Shown here in pieces: positions 1-5,925 of a stretch of 7,659 nucleotides of DNA; the stretch's first letter is position 1; each line of letters opens with the position of its first letter. The notes below the pieces were generated by a model. It was not told the DNA's origin. It ran no database searches and saw only the letters and a program-made list of their open reading frames with translations. The DNA lies in contig CAYJME010000164.1 in the NCBI GenBank assembly GCA_964370795.1, positions 1 through 7,659 of the forward strand, in the 5' to 3' direction. Both the position numbers and the translations under genes were made by a program. The stretch comes from JAHFOW01 sp964370795 (GTDB taxonomy: Bacteria; Planctomycetota; Brocadiia; Brocadiales; Brocadiaceae).

Positions 1-18
1 AAATTCAAATAAAAAGTC

Positions 19-46
19 GTTGGGTTTTTGTCTTTTAAAACCCAAC
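19..46. terminator. Stem-loop, possible terminator
   Basis: A perfect 10-bp stem (GTTGGGTTTT at 19-28, AAAACCCAAC at 37-46) closes an 8-base loop. Read leftward, the stem is followed after three bases by a T-rich run (TTTTTATTT). Read rightward, it is followed only by a weak CTAATTT. It may therefore end a leftward transcript, or a rightward gene lying before the window. It lies 33 bp upstream of the ferritin-like gene, so a role in that gene's leader cannot be excluded. No neighbour on the left is visible to decide between these. Confidence 0.45.
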
Positions 47-79
47 CTAATTTAAGCTATGGAGAGGGGATAATACGAC

Positions 80-571
80 ATGAAATATGAAAATTTTAAT
101 GATGGAGAAGCATTGAAGATTGCTATGAATATTGAGGAAGAGGGGTTGGAATTTTATTCAACCCTGGTGAAGAACACCAAAGACCCAAAAATAAAAGAGA
201 TATTTTCAGAACTCGCCTCAGCAGAAAAAAAACATTTTGCCACCTTTCAAAAGGCATATCTCGAAGTAACCTCCGTCGCCGGTACGCCACAAAGTTGTGA
301 GGATTATACCGTCGACCTCTATCTTAAATATCTGGTTGATACAGGTATCTTTACCAGGAAAGGCGAGGCAAAAAAGATTGCGGGTGAAATAAAAACGGAT
401 AGAGACGCATTAAAAGTTGGTATTCAGGCCGAAAAGGACTCCATTCTTTATTACACAGAGGCTGGAAAAATCACCAGAAACAATGCGGGCAAAAAAACGT
501 TTGAGCAATTGGCAAACGAGGAAAAAGTGCATCTCAAACTACTGGCAGAGTATATGAAGAAGTTAAATTAA
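80..571 (+). CDS. Rubrerythrin-type ferritin-like di-iron protein, no rubredoxin domain
   Basis: 163 residues, no signal peptide, so cytoplasmic. The sequence shows two repeats of the di-iron four-helix-bundle signature: Glu19 seven residues before Tyr26, then E49-K-K-H52; Glu118 seven residues before Tyr125, then E148-K-V-H151. These are the expected carboxylate and histidine iron ligands of the rubrerythrin/ferritin-like superfamily. The region between helices 2 and 3 (about 62-105) is a linker with one cysteine (Cys73). The C-terminal rubredoxin module of classical rubrerythrins (two CxxC motifs) is absent, so any peroxidase activity would need a separate electron donor. Family members commonly reduce hydrogen peroxide or handle iron; which applies here is inference. 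The start is an ATG preceded by a purine-rich GGAGAGGGGA (61-70) about 9 bases upstream. The gene ends 163 bp before the next good start and may be transcribed alone. Confidence 0.85.
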   Translation: MKYENFNDGEALKIAMNIEEEGLEFYSTLVKNTKDPKIKEIFSELASAEKKHFATFQKAYLEVTSVAGTPQSCEDYTVDLYLKYLVDTGIFTRKGEAKKIAGEIKTDRDALKVGIQAEKDSILYYTEAGKITRNNAGKKTFEQLANEEKVHLKLLAEYMKKLN

Positions 572-734
572 GTTAAGGATAGATATTGATAGAATTAAAG
601 GGAGACATTATGTACTATAAAATAGGGGGGCATGAATAAGCTTTCTTGATCCGTCGATGATTTTGACTTGCAAAAAGTTTTTAGAGGAAATTGGGTGAAT
701 AGAAAAATAATTTGGATTGGAAAGGAGTTGTAAA
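572..734. other. Intergenic gap between ferritin-like and OB-fold genes
   Basis: No supported gene. It contains a good ribosome-binding-like AAGGGAG before a nine-codon reading frame (610-639), judged too short to call. It also holds one arm of an imperfect inverted repeat (679-702) whose partner lies beyond the next gene at 1261-1283, and the leader of the next gene. ACTTGCAAAAA at 666-676 also occurs inside the dispersed repeat at 1453-1463. I see no convincing promoter: a TTGACT at 663-668 lacks a matching -10 box. Confidence 0.5.
679..702 (+). repeat. Left arm of inverted repeat flanking the OB-fold gene
   Basis: The 16 bases at 687-702 (GAAATTGGGTGAATAG) are exactly the reverse complement of 1261-1276. 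Allowing one mismatch and one indel, the match extends over the 23-24 bases 679-702 against 1261-1283. The two arms enclose the whole secreted OB-fold-like gene. Flanking sequence on both sides does not match. Confidence 0.7.
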
Positions 735-1193
735 ATGAAAAATTTTCGAATAGTTGGAATGTTAGTGTTAGTGCTTGGGTTTTTTATGGTAAAGAATTCC
801 TTCGCCCAACAAGGGATGCAATGGAGAGGAGGCGGTGGCTGGGGAGCAGGAAGCACATACAGCAGGTTGTACGATCCAAAGACCGTTGTGTCCATTAGCG
901 GTGAAGTAGTGAGTGTGGATATCATTACCCCAATGAAAGGGATGTGTTACGGTGTGCATCTATCAGTAAAATCAGGTGAAGAAACAATTTCTGTCCATCT
1001 GGGTCCGGGATGGTACATTGAAAACCAGGATACCAGGATCGAACCTAAGGACAAAATTGAAATTACTGGTTCAAAAATTACCCTTGACGGAAAACCAGTC
1101 ATCATCGCAGCAGAAGTAAAAAAAGGCGAAGAAGTCCTCAAGCTAAGGGACGAAAAAGGTTTTCCATTTTGGAGTGGTTGGAAACGTCGATAA
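735..1193 (+). CDS. Small secreted OB-fold-like protein
   Basis: 152 residues. A signal peptide is clear: Lys/Arg near the start, hydrophobic 7-19, likely cleavage after Ala24 (SFA|QQ), so it is periplasmic or envelope-located. A Gly/Trp-rich linker (29-39) leads to a compact all-beta region (about 47-140) with the pattern SGEVVSVD, GVHLSV, ISVHLGPGWY, DKIEITGSKI, KPVIIAAEV, LKLRDE, ending in FWSGWKRR. From memory this resembles short exported OB-fold proteins, often labelled DNA-binding or MamS-like; neither label establishes a function. One cysteine (Cys71) remains in the mature part. I chose the ATG at 735 over an in-frame TTG at 717, because AAAGGAG at 721-727 is a well-spaced ribosome-binding site for 735 and lies inside the longer frame. 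Its leader resembles that of the di-haem cytochrome at 2025. Function unknown; a link to the redox neighbours is inferred from position only. Confidence 0.75.
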   Translation: MKNFRIVGMLVLVLGFFMVKNSFAQQGMQWRGGGGWGAGSTYSRLYDPKTVVSISGEVVSVDIITPMKGMCYGVHLSVKSGEETISVHLGPGWYIENQDTRIEPKDKIEITGSKITLDGKPVIIAAEVKKGEEVLKLRDEKGFPFWSGWKRR

Positions 1194-1260
1194 GGCTATG
1201 ATATAAATTTCGATTTCAGTTTCATTCGTTTCTATTCTAACAAGAAAAAATAAGTTAACG

Positions 1261-1283
1261 CTATTCACCCAATTTCTCTTAAA
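1261..1283 (-). repeat. Right arm of inverted repeat flanking the OB-fold gene
   Basis: Reverse complement of the arm at 679-702, with 16 bases (1261-1276) matching perfectly and the rest matching with one mismatch and one indel. It lies 67 bp after the stop codon of the OB-fold-like gene. Confidence 0.7.
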
Positions 1284-1309
1284 TATTACAATTTTTGGAC
1301 AAATTAAGT

Positions 1310-1326
1310 TAACCCTGACAGGGTTA
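1310..1326. repeat. Palindrome TAACCCTGACAGGGTTA
   Basis: A perfect palindrome with two 8-base arms around a single central A. In RNA it would fold as a short hairpin with a small loop. There is no T-run after it, so a simple intrinsic terminator for the OB-fold gene is unlikely. Its shape suits a dimeric protein-binding site or a small interspersed repeat; neither can be shown from one copy. Confidence 0.55.
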
Positions 1327-1420
1327 GTTTATGAATTTTTTGTAAGACACTAAATATAGAACCGGTAAATTTCTCTACGTAATATAACTACGTAACGCAG
1401 AAAGCGCAACCATATCCTCT

Positions 1421-1482
1421 CTATCAAGAGGGGATTTAGGGGTGTGTAAAAAACTTGCAAAAAAGATGTGTTTACACGGTAA
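1421..1482 (+). repeat. Dispersed repeat, copy 1
   Basis: A GC-skewed part with two G runs (GAGGGG, TAGGGG; 1428-1442) is followed by a core at 1445-1482 beginning TGTAAAAAACTT and ending TTTACACGGTAA. The core matches the reverse complement of 7596-7634 at 34 of 39 aligned columns (four substitutions, one indel). It carries inverted ends (GTGTAAA at 1444-1450, TTTACAC at 1471-1477). A small CCTCT/AGAGG stem (1416-1420, 1427-1431) lies at its left edge. It encodes nothing, so it is a non-autonomous intergenic repeat. Confidence 0.7.
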
Positions 1483-1504
1483 ACACTCATGAGCCTTCGG
1501 CTCA
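1468..1504 (+). promoter_or_regulatory. Two tandem hairpins in the DUF4405 gene leader
   Basis: Hairpin A has arms GTGTTTAC (1468-1475) and GTAAACAC (1479-1486) with loop ACG. Hairpin B has arms TGAGCC (1490-1495) and GGCTCA (1499-1504) with loop TTC. They lie 60-95 bases upstream of the likely start at 1564. Hairpin B contains an in-frame ATG (1489), which would be a poor start because it is buried in the stem and has no ribosome-binding site. They may shape the mRNA leader or simply be the repeat's edge; no T-run follows, so they are not classical terminators. Confidence 0.45.
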
Positions 1505-1563
1505 CAAAAGGTCATGAAAATGTGAATTTTCTTACCAATACTATAAGAGATAGAGGAACAATG

Positions 1564-1956
1564 ATGGATAAATCAAAATTCAATATTCTCATTAATGGAT
1601 GTATGTTTCTCTCTATAATGGCAATTACAGGAATCGGAATCATTATGAAGTTTGTCTTATTGCCGGGCAAGGAGACAGCAGCTGTCTATGGAAGAAAAGT
1701 AGATCTGTTCTTTCTGAAAATGGACCGTCATGGATGGGGCAATATTCATCTTATCATTGCATGTGTCTTTTTGGCTTTTCTTACTACGCATATAATTCTC
1801 AACGGGAAGATGCTTGTAACATCGTACCGGAGGTTGATCGGTAATAAAACAACACGATGGATTATAACCATGATTATAATCATTTCCGGTATTTTCACCG
1901 TAAGCTTTCCCTGGTTTGTAAAACCAGAGGTTCGGGAATCTACGAAAAGAAGGTAA
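1564..1956 (+). CDS. DUF4405-type membrane protein, probable b-type cytochrome
   Basis: 130 residues from the chosen start. Three membrane helices are visible: about 8-28, 60-80 and 98-117. The second begins in the motif DRHGWGNIH (His56, His62) and continues to His76 (TTHIILN). This arrangement matches the DUF4405 family as I know it. Intramembrane histidines of this kind are typical haem ligands, so a small membrane b-type cytochrome exchanging electrons with quinones is likely but inferred. The C-terminus is rich in Lys/Arg. The ATG at 1564 is preferred: GAGG (1553-1556) lies 7 bases before it, against 4 before the ATG at 1561. A longer frame from 1489 starts inside a hairpin without a ribosome-binding site. 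The di-haem cytochrome gene begins 68 bp downstream on the same strand, so the two probably form one transcript and may be redox partners. Confidence 0.75.
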   Translation: MDKSKFNILINGCMFLSIMAITGIGIIMKFVLLPGKETAAVYGRKVDLFFLKMDRHGWGNIHLIIACVFLAFLTTHIILNGKMLVTSYRRLIGNKTTRWIITMIIIISGIFTVSFPWFVKPEVRESTKRR

Positions 1957-2002
1957 ACACCTTCATGAAAGTGCCGTAGATAGAAAAGAAATTAAATAAA
2001 TT

Positions 2003-2019
2003 TTTGGATTGAAAGGAGT
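2003..2019 (+). promoter_or_regulatory. Translation leader shared with the OB-fold gene
   Basis: TTTGGATTGAAAGGAGT (2003-2019) repeats 711-728 with only one base deleted, and includes the ribosome-binding site AGGAG (2014-2018) six bases before the ATG. The similarity is larger than a ribosome-binding site alone requires. Confidence 0.5.
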
Positions 2020-2024
2020 AAAAT

Positions 2025-3431
2025 ATGAAGCAAGAAATGGTAAAACGTGGAAGATTGCTGCTTATGGTTGTTTCTCTGGCGCTTGTTGCCATGAGCACAA
2101 CATCAGCACAGGAAAAGAAACCGGTAAAAATGAGCGCTGCGCCGGTAAATATAAAAGAATCCACCGATGAAACAATAGCCAGGATGAAGGCTGCAAAGCC
2201 AGAGATAATGAAGCGTCATATGGACTTGCTCAATGAGCGCTATGATTTGAGCAATCGTTCTGCCAAAAAAACAATTATGTCGGGAGGGAAACCCCTGCAG
2301 GAAGGCGTGAGGATTAAGCTGCCCAAGGGGGTGACGTGGGATAGTCTGGCTGCTCTATCCTCCGAAGGTATCCGCGAAAAAGACCTTTTTCCAAAAGGTT
2401 TTTTACCGCTTCCTCATCCAAATCATCCCGAAGGCGGCATGCTCTTTCCGAAGTTTCATATAGACGAGATAAAAATCCAGGACGGACGTGATCTAACACG
2501 TTTTGATCTTGATTACGACCTGCCGGACCATTTCCTGCCAGAATTTCCACCGGCAATTTATTTGACGACACGTCCGGATTTGGGCGATATTTCCCAAGGC
2601 AAGGTGGTGACCATACAAAACTATTACGAATTGTTCAACGGTATCCTGAATCCTAAACAACTTGAAGGGTTAAGGTTGTTGGTCACTCCTTTTCCACAAC
2701 AACAGTTTAATCAAACCGAGGATCGACGCTCTGAAAAGCCGAGTCACGGCGTTGCCTGCTTTGATTGTCATGTAAATGGACATACGAACGCCGCCACCCA
2801 TCTTGCCGGCGATACTCGTCCCCAGGAATTTCGTCATCGCATTGACACCCCATCGCTGCGCGGGGTGAACATCCAGAGGTTGTTTGGCTCGCAACGGGCG
2901 TTAAAAAGTGTCGAGGACTTCACAGAGTTTGAGCAACGCGCAGCTTACTTTGACGGAGACCCGGTCACCGCAACAAAGAAAGGCGTTAATATCCTTGAAC
3001 GGGGGAGCCAGGTACACTTTATGGCGGAGATTCAGGAATTATTAGATTTCCCACCTGCCCCCAAATTGAATATCTACGGCATGCTGGACCAAAAAAAGGC
3101 AACGGAAGCAGAAATGCGGGGACAGGGCTTATTCTTCGGTAAGGCCACATGCAACATTTGTCACCAGCCTCCGTACTATACGGACAACCTCATGCACAAT
3201 CTGAAAGTGGAACGTTTCTTCAAACCGCGCATGATCAACGGTCGTATGGCAAGCGCCGATGGTCCCATTAAGACCTTCCCGCTCCGTGGCATCAAGGATT
3301 CGCCTCCTTATCTCCACGACGGAAGGTTGCTGACGCTCGATGACGCCGTTGAATTCTTTAACTTGATCCTTGAGACCAAGCTTACGAAGCAGGAAAAGGA
3401 GGACTTGGTGGCCTTTTTGAGGGCATTATAA
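2025..3431 (+). CDS. Periplasmic di-haem cytochrome c, cytochrome c peroxidase/MauG superfamily
   Basis: 468 residues. A signal peptide (basic start, hydrophobic 11-22, likely cleavage after Ala28) sends it across the membrane. Two haem c attachment motifs are present: C245-F-D-C-H249 and C376-N-I-C-H380. The C-terminal part (about 417-468: FPLRGIKDSPPYLHDGRLLTL, then a helical LVAFLRAL end) is the hallmark of the second haem domain of CcpA/MauG-type proteins, with His431 in the conserved YLHDGR. The N-terminal ~210 residues are an extension without haem motifs. Close relatives in databases are, as I recall, often mislabelled 'cytochrome B6'; this is a c-type protein. Whether it reduces peroxide or oxidises another substrate cannot be read from sequence. 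The upstream membrane protein (68 bp away) may feed it electrons from quinol. The ATG is preceded by AGGAG at a 6-base spacing. The protein looks complete and unbroken. Confidence 0.88.
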   Translation: MKQEMVKRGRLLLMVVSLALVAMSTTSAQEKKPVKMSAAPVNIKESTDETIARMKAAKPEIMKRHMDLLNERYDLSNRSAKKTIMSGGKPLQEGVRIKLPKGVTWDSLAALSSEGIREKDLFPKGFLPLPHPNHPEGGMLFPKFHIDEIKIQDGRDLTRFDLDYDLPDHFLPEFPPAIYLTTRPDLGDISQGKVVTIQNYYELFNGILNPKQLEGLRLLVTPFPQQQFNQTEDRRSEKPSHGVACFDCHVNGHTNAATHLAGDTRPQEFRHRIDTPSLRGVNIQRLFGSQRALKSVEDFTEFEQRAAYFDGDPVTATKKGVNILERGSQVHFMAEIQELLDFPPAPKLNIYGMLDQKKATEAEMRGQGLFFGKATCNICHQPPYYTDNLMHNLKVERFFKPRMINGRMASADGPIKTFPLRGIKDSPPYLHDGRLLTLDDAVEFFNLILETKLTKQEKEDLVAFLRAL

Positions 3432-3553
3432 GTGAGAATGTACCTGGATCCCTCTCCTGCGCTTTGGGATACAAATCCTTTAAAATTCTATCTCATTGAA
3501 AAGGCCTTGTTTTTGTTTAATGACAAATTGAGTGATATTGACTTTAAAAACTG

Positions 3554-4303
3554 TTATTGTAAAATACCCAGCCAATCCCTCAACAAAAACTGAATCCGTC
3601 CGATGAGCAGTGATAACCTGCCCATGACGGTATAGCCGAAGGACGCCCCGAAGGAGATCATGAGGAACCAGATACCGATCTTCGATATCTTTCCAATAGC
3701 GCCTTTATGTTCGACGGAAAAGATGAAATAGATGAGTACCGAAATGACCCCCAGCATGATTAATAATGTGTTGATACTCGAAAGGATGGTCTCTCCGCCT
3801 GAAAAGACGGGATGCAAGGATGGCTTGATCTGTTCGAGGATATATGCCGAGATAACACGGGGAATGCTCACCCCGGCGCCAAGGCCTACCACAAACGCAA
3901 ACGTCCACCTGCTCAGCCACGACAATTTTCGTGAAAACCTCAGGAGCATAAAAGTACCTAGGAGCGATGGGATGATTAATCCATACTGAGGAGACTGTGT
4001 GGCTGCCTTTGAAAAGATGGGCACAATCAGAGGATCATACAGATCGGGTTTTAAGAAATTAAACCAGGTGATAATAATAGTATAACCTAGGGATACGCCC
4101 ACGTACAGATTTTCTGCAATCTTGAACGCAGGGTTATCCTGATAGAGAAAACTATAGATGGCAAGGGTTAACCCCGCAGCCAGAATAATTCCAAACCCCT
4201 GAGAGTTGAAAGGGAGTTTTCCTGACGCCATTAAAACAATGTTGACACAAAAGAACAATCCCATCGAGCCAACAAGAATAAAAAAGTTAGAATCCCTACG
4301 CAT
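3554..4303 (-). CDS. Polytopic membrane protein of the DUF6754 cassette (last gene)
   Basis: 249 residues, almost wholly hydrophobic, with seven or eight membrane helices: about 7-26, 35-53, 66-83, 107-122, 132-155, 173-195 and 207-240 (possibly two). Conspicuous segments likely to be conserved are the loop before helix 3 (NPAFKIAENLYVGVSLGY, 57-74), the glycine-rich AFVVGLGAGVSIPR (136-149) and a C-terminal ISFGASFGYTVMGRLSLLIGR (216-236). No enzyme motif is visible. I chose the ATG at 4303: an AGAAGGG sits about 6 bases before it, and it overlaps the stop codon of the upstream gene by 8 bases (ATGCGTAG), a sign of translational coupling. A longer frame starting at 4351 would overlap that gene by 56 bases and put a charged stretch before helix 1. 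It is the last gene of the leftward group. I do not recognise its function; a channel, transporter subunit or scaffold are possibilities only. Confidence 0.75.
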   Translation of the reverse strand: MRRDSNFFILVGSMGLFFCVNIVLMASGKLPFNSQGFGIILAAGLTLAIYSFLYQDNPAFKIAENLYVGVSLGYTIIITWFNFLKPDLYDPLIVPIFSKAATQSPQYGLIIPSLLGTFMLLRFSRKLSWLSRWTFAFVVGLGAGVSIPRVISAYILEQIKPSLHPVFSGGETILSSINTLLIMLGVISVLIYFIFSVEHKGAIGKISKIGIWFLMISFGASFGYTVMGRLSLLIGRIQFLLRDWLGILQ

Positions 4304-5111
4304 GTCGCGCCCTTCTGGTAGTAAAATAGACAACGTTTCCAAAAATAACAAACAGAATAATAATCACATGAACCACGCTTTGAGGCCGCATGCCGCTCAC
4401 GGCGCTTGCTTTTTTATTGACCAGCGCCTCATATTCCGCAGCACCTTTAAGGCCGCCCAGTAAACCAATCAGTTGTTTAGATTGAAGAAAGGGATACATA
4501 TCAGGGCCTATCACTGCCGTGCATCCGGCGCCAAGATCAAACTTGTATTTTTCTTTTCCGAATACGATCCAGCTTTCTATGGTCGAGCCTGCGGCAAGGT
4601 CGAACAGGAAATCAATATTTCTGAGCGACTCGACGCCCTGCAGGGCAGGTAGTGTCGTTGTGTCATTTCCATAAAAATCTTTGGGGTATGCCGTATACAG
4701 GTTTTCCCCCATATTAATAATAAGGGATGTAGACCCTGGTTTGTATCCGAGAAAGACATAGTCTTCGCCATTCTTTTTTTGATACTGGTTTGCGACCGAT
4801 GTCATTGCCTGTTCTGCAAGGCCGGGAGCGCCGGGATAATGGGTCATGCCGATTACCTTTAAATCCCTGCCAAAACAGTGATGGAGAAAGGCAATAGCCA
4901 TGGGCTGCAACTCTTCCTTTGAAGAAGGTTCGTAGTCAAAGGCGATCATAACGTGTGCGCCTTTCGGCAGCGACTCAATCTTTTCATAAACCCCTTCAAC
5001 GGGTTCAGAGGCCGGTATGGGGAGTTCAAACCGCAAGACGAGAGAGACAACCACGGCAACGGTGATAATGGCAAAGATAATGCGACTGTCTACGCGTATA
5101 AGCTTCTCCAC
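4296..5111 (-). CDS. Membrane-anchored extracytoplasmic-domain protein of the DUF6754 cassette
   Basis: 271 residues. One helix near each end (11-28 and 244-264) brackets a soluble domain of about 210 residues. The Arg-rich C-terminus (TTRRARHA) implies cytoplasmic ends and an outward-facing domain. Inside the domain, alternating hydrophobic strands and helices (MIAFDY 55-60, LKVIGMT 84-90, YVFLGY 118-123, WIVFG 181-185, CTAVIGPDMYPFL 197-209) suggest an alpha/beta fold. A striking segment QLIGLLGGLKGAAEYEAL (213-230) precedes the second anchor. There is no lipobox and no catalytic motif I can name. The start is GTG, forced by an in-frame stop just upstream (TAA at 5117-5115); a GGGGG run 9 bases before it is a weak ribosome-binding site. 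A REP-like stem-loop lies immediately upstream. The 3' end overlaps the next gene by 8 bases. Function unknown; a sensor or binding subunit of the membrane complex is the simplest inference. Confidence 0.75.
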   Translation of the reverse strand: MEKLIRVDSRIIFAIITVAVVVSLVLRFELPIPASEPVEGVYEKIESLPKGAHVMIAFDYEPSSKEELQPMAIAFLHHCFGRDLKVIGMTHYPGAPGLAEQAMTSVANQYQKKNGEDYVFLGYKPGSTSLIINMGENLYTAYPKDFYGNDTTTLPALQGVESLRNIDFLFDLAAGSTIESWIVFGKEKYKFDLGAGCTAVIGPDMYPFLQSKQLIGLLGGLKGAAEYEALVNKKASAVSGMRPQSVVHVIIILFVIFGNVVYFTTRRARHA

Positions 5112-5126
5112 TATTTATATCCCCCG

Positions 5127-5159
5127 GTAGGAGCCGACTCCTGTCGGCGATTGTCAGCG
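5127..5159 (+). repeat. REP-like stem-loop between cassette genes
   Basis: GTAG (5127-5130), then GA, then a perfect 6-bp stem GCCGAC/GTCGGC (5133-5138, 5143-5148) with loop TCCT, then GATTGTC. The layout, a GTAG tetranucleotide just 5' of a GC-rich imperfect palindrome, is that of bacterial REP elements mobilised by REP-associated (RAYT/Y1) transposases; the wording is strikingly like Pseudomonas REPs. It sits in the 64-bp gap between the 217- and 271-residue genes, close to the weak GTG start of the latter, and would be transcribed as a hairpin in the cassette mRNA. It may lower or stabilise downstream expression. Confidence 0.6.
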
Positions 5160-5175
5160 AAAAAATGCCTCTTCA

Positions 5176-5829
5176 TTAATCACCCCCACCCAAATATGAT
5201 CGCTCAATACCAAATATGATTTTGATAGAGGTTGCAACGGCCCCCAGACTCATCCCCAGGAGAATACCGCGTTTTGCCGCCAGGTTGGGAACTGCCATAA
5301 TCCAGTCGGCAATCACAGGGATGTATTGAGAGATATAATTTCCGATAGGCACCCTCCCCAGCATTACGATAATTGCAGCAATAAGTAACACGGTAGACTC
5401 GTTGGTGCGCGCGCGAAATGTGCGATAAGCAGCGGATGCAATAAAGAATGCAAGGATGGAAAAGATCGTAGCGCCGGCCGGCACCTGTATATAATAGTAG
5501 AGCCAGTCGAACATCGTCCCTTCCTGTTTGTCATTCCAGAAAAACTTTCCGCCATTCAGCAGTCCGAAAATGAGGGTAATGACAGCCCCAAAATAAACGA
5601 ACACGCTGTATCCCCAGCCAGCCACCCTTCTTTTAATCCTTGTCCAGTGAAGGTGAAATAAACTATATGCCCCGATAAACACGGCGAAGCCGGCAATAAT
5701 CCTGTCCCATCGTGACACGACTTCCAGTAAATCCTGGGAGAGCTTGTGGGGGACAAAATACTGCATGGCCATGAGCACGCCCATGACAAAGGCTATGATA
5801 AGTGGAATAGTACGTTTAAGAAAATTCAT
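5176..5829 (-). CDS. Six-helix membrane protein of the DUF6754 cassette
   Basis: 217 residues. Six membrane helices are visible: about 7-25, 43-60, 72-92, 113-136, 144-163 and 184-205. Loop charge follows the positive-inside rule with cytoplasmic ends: WTRIKRRVAGW (62-72) and YRTFRARTNES (135-145) carry the main basic clusters. The latter runs directly into a probable conserved core, VLLIAAIIVMLGRVPIG (147-163). There are no cofactor-binding cysteines or a nucleotide-binding motif. The ATG start has no obvious ribosome-binding site. It follows the DUF6754 gene after 96 bp and precedes the extracytoplasmic-domain gene by 64 bp, all leftward, so common transcription is likely. I do not recognise a named family; as a pure membrane protein beside three other membrane proteins it is best taken as an integral subunit of an unknown complex. 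Confidence 0.72.
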   Translation of the reverse strand: MNFLKRTIPLIIAFVMGVLMAMQYFVPHKLSQDLLEVVSRWDRIIAGFAVFIGAYSLFHLHWTRIKRRVAGWGYSVFVYFGAVITLIFGLLNGGKFFWNDKQEGTMFDWLYYYIQVPAGATIFSILAFFIASAAYRTFRARTNESTVLLIAAIIVMLGRVPIGNYISQYIPVIADWIMAVPNLAAKRGILLGMSLGAVATSIKIIFGIERSYLGGGD

Positions 5830-5886
5830 AGTTCAATTTTATAAGTTAAATCTTCGTAGAGTAATTTGTTCATCAGATTATTATTT

Positions 5887-5912
5887 TCGGTGATTATCTG
5901 TGTTTTTCCGTG
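5887..5912. repeat. Degenerate 10-bp tandem repeat
   Basis: TCGGTG (5887), TCTGTG (5897) and TCCGTG (5907) recur at exactly 10-base intervals, separated by AT-only tetranucleotides. On the leftward strand this reads CACGGA, CACAGA, CACCGA. It lies in the 96-bp gap after the DUF6754 gene. Similar CACGGA-type stretches are common intergenic repeats in environmental bacterial genomes, from general experience. No function is evident. Confidence 0.4.
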
Positions 5913-5925
5913 GTAAATCTCAGTT

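Larger units (their letters stand above)
1194..1563. other. Repeat-rich intergenic region before the DUF4405 gene
   Basis: 370 bases without a supported gene. In order it holds: a TAAGTTAAC direct repeat (1251-1259 and 1305-1313); the right arm of the inverted repeat flanking the OB-fold gene (1261-1283); a 17-base palindrome (1310-1326); one copy of a dispersed repeat (1421-1482); two short perfect hairpins (1468-1486 and 1490-1504); and the ribosome-binding site of the next gene. No clear sigma-70 promoter is visible, though one is expected here for the 1564-3431 pair. Confidence 0.6.

Noticed and set aside
610..639. Nine-codon reading frame with a good upstream ribosome-binding sequence
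   Set aside because: Too short to support as a gene. No run of amino-acid codons or attenuator structure suggests a leader peptide.
1489..1563. N-terminal extension of the DUF4405 protein from an ATG at 1489
   Set aside because: The ATG lies in a perfect hairpin and has no ribosome-binding site. The family-like sequence begins only after 1564.
2314..2571. 85-codon leftward frame inside the cytochrome gene
   Set aside because: It is the antisense shadow of a strongly supported gene, with no domain or ribosome-binding support.
3432..3553. Terminator between the two converging gene groups
   Set aside because: Only weak pairings (ATCCC/GGGAT, TCATT/AATGA) were found, without a good stem plus T-run, so no terminator is called although one is expected.
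4304..4351. Longer start for the last cassette gene at 4351
   Set aside because: It would overlap the upstream gene by 56 bases. The ATG at 4303 has a ribosome-binding site and an 8-base coupled overlap.
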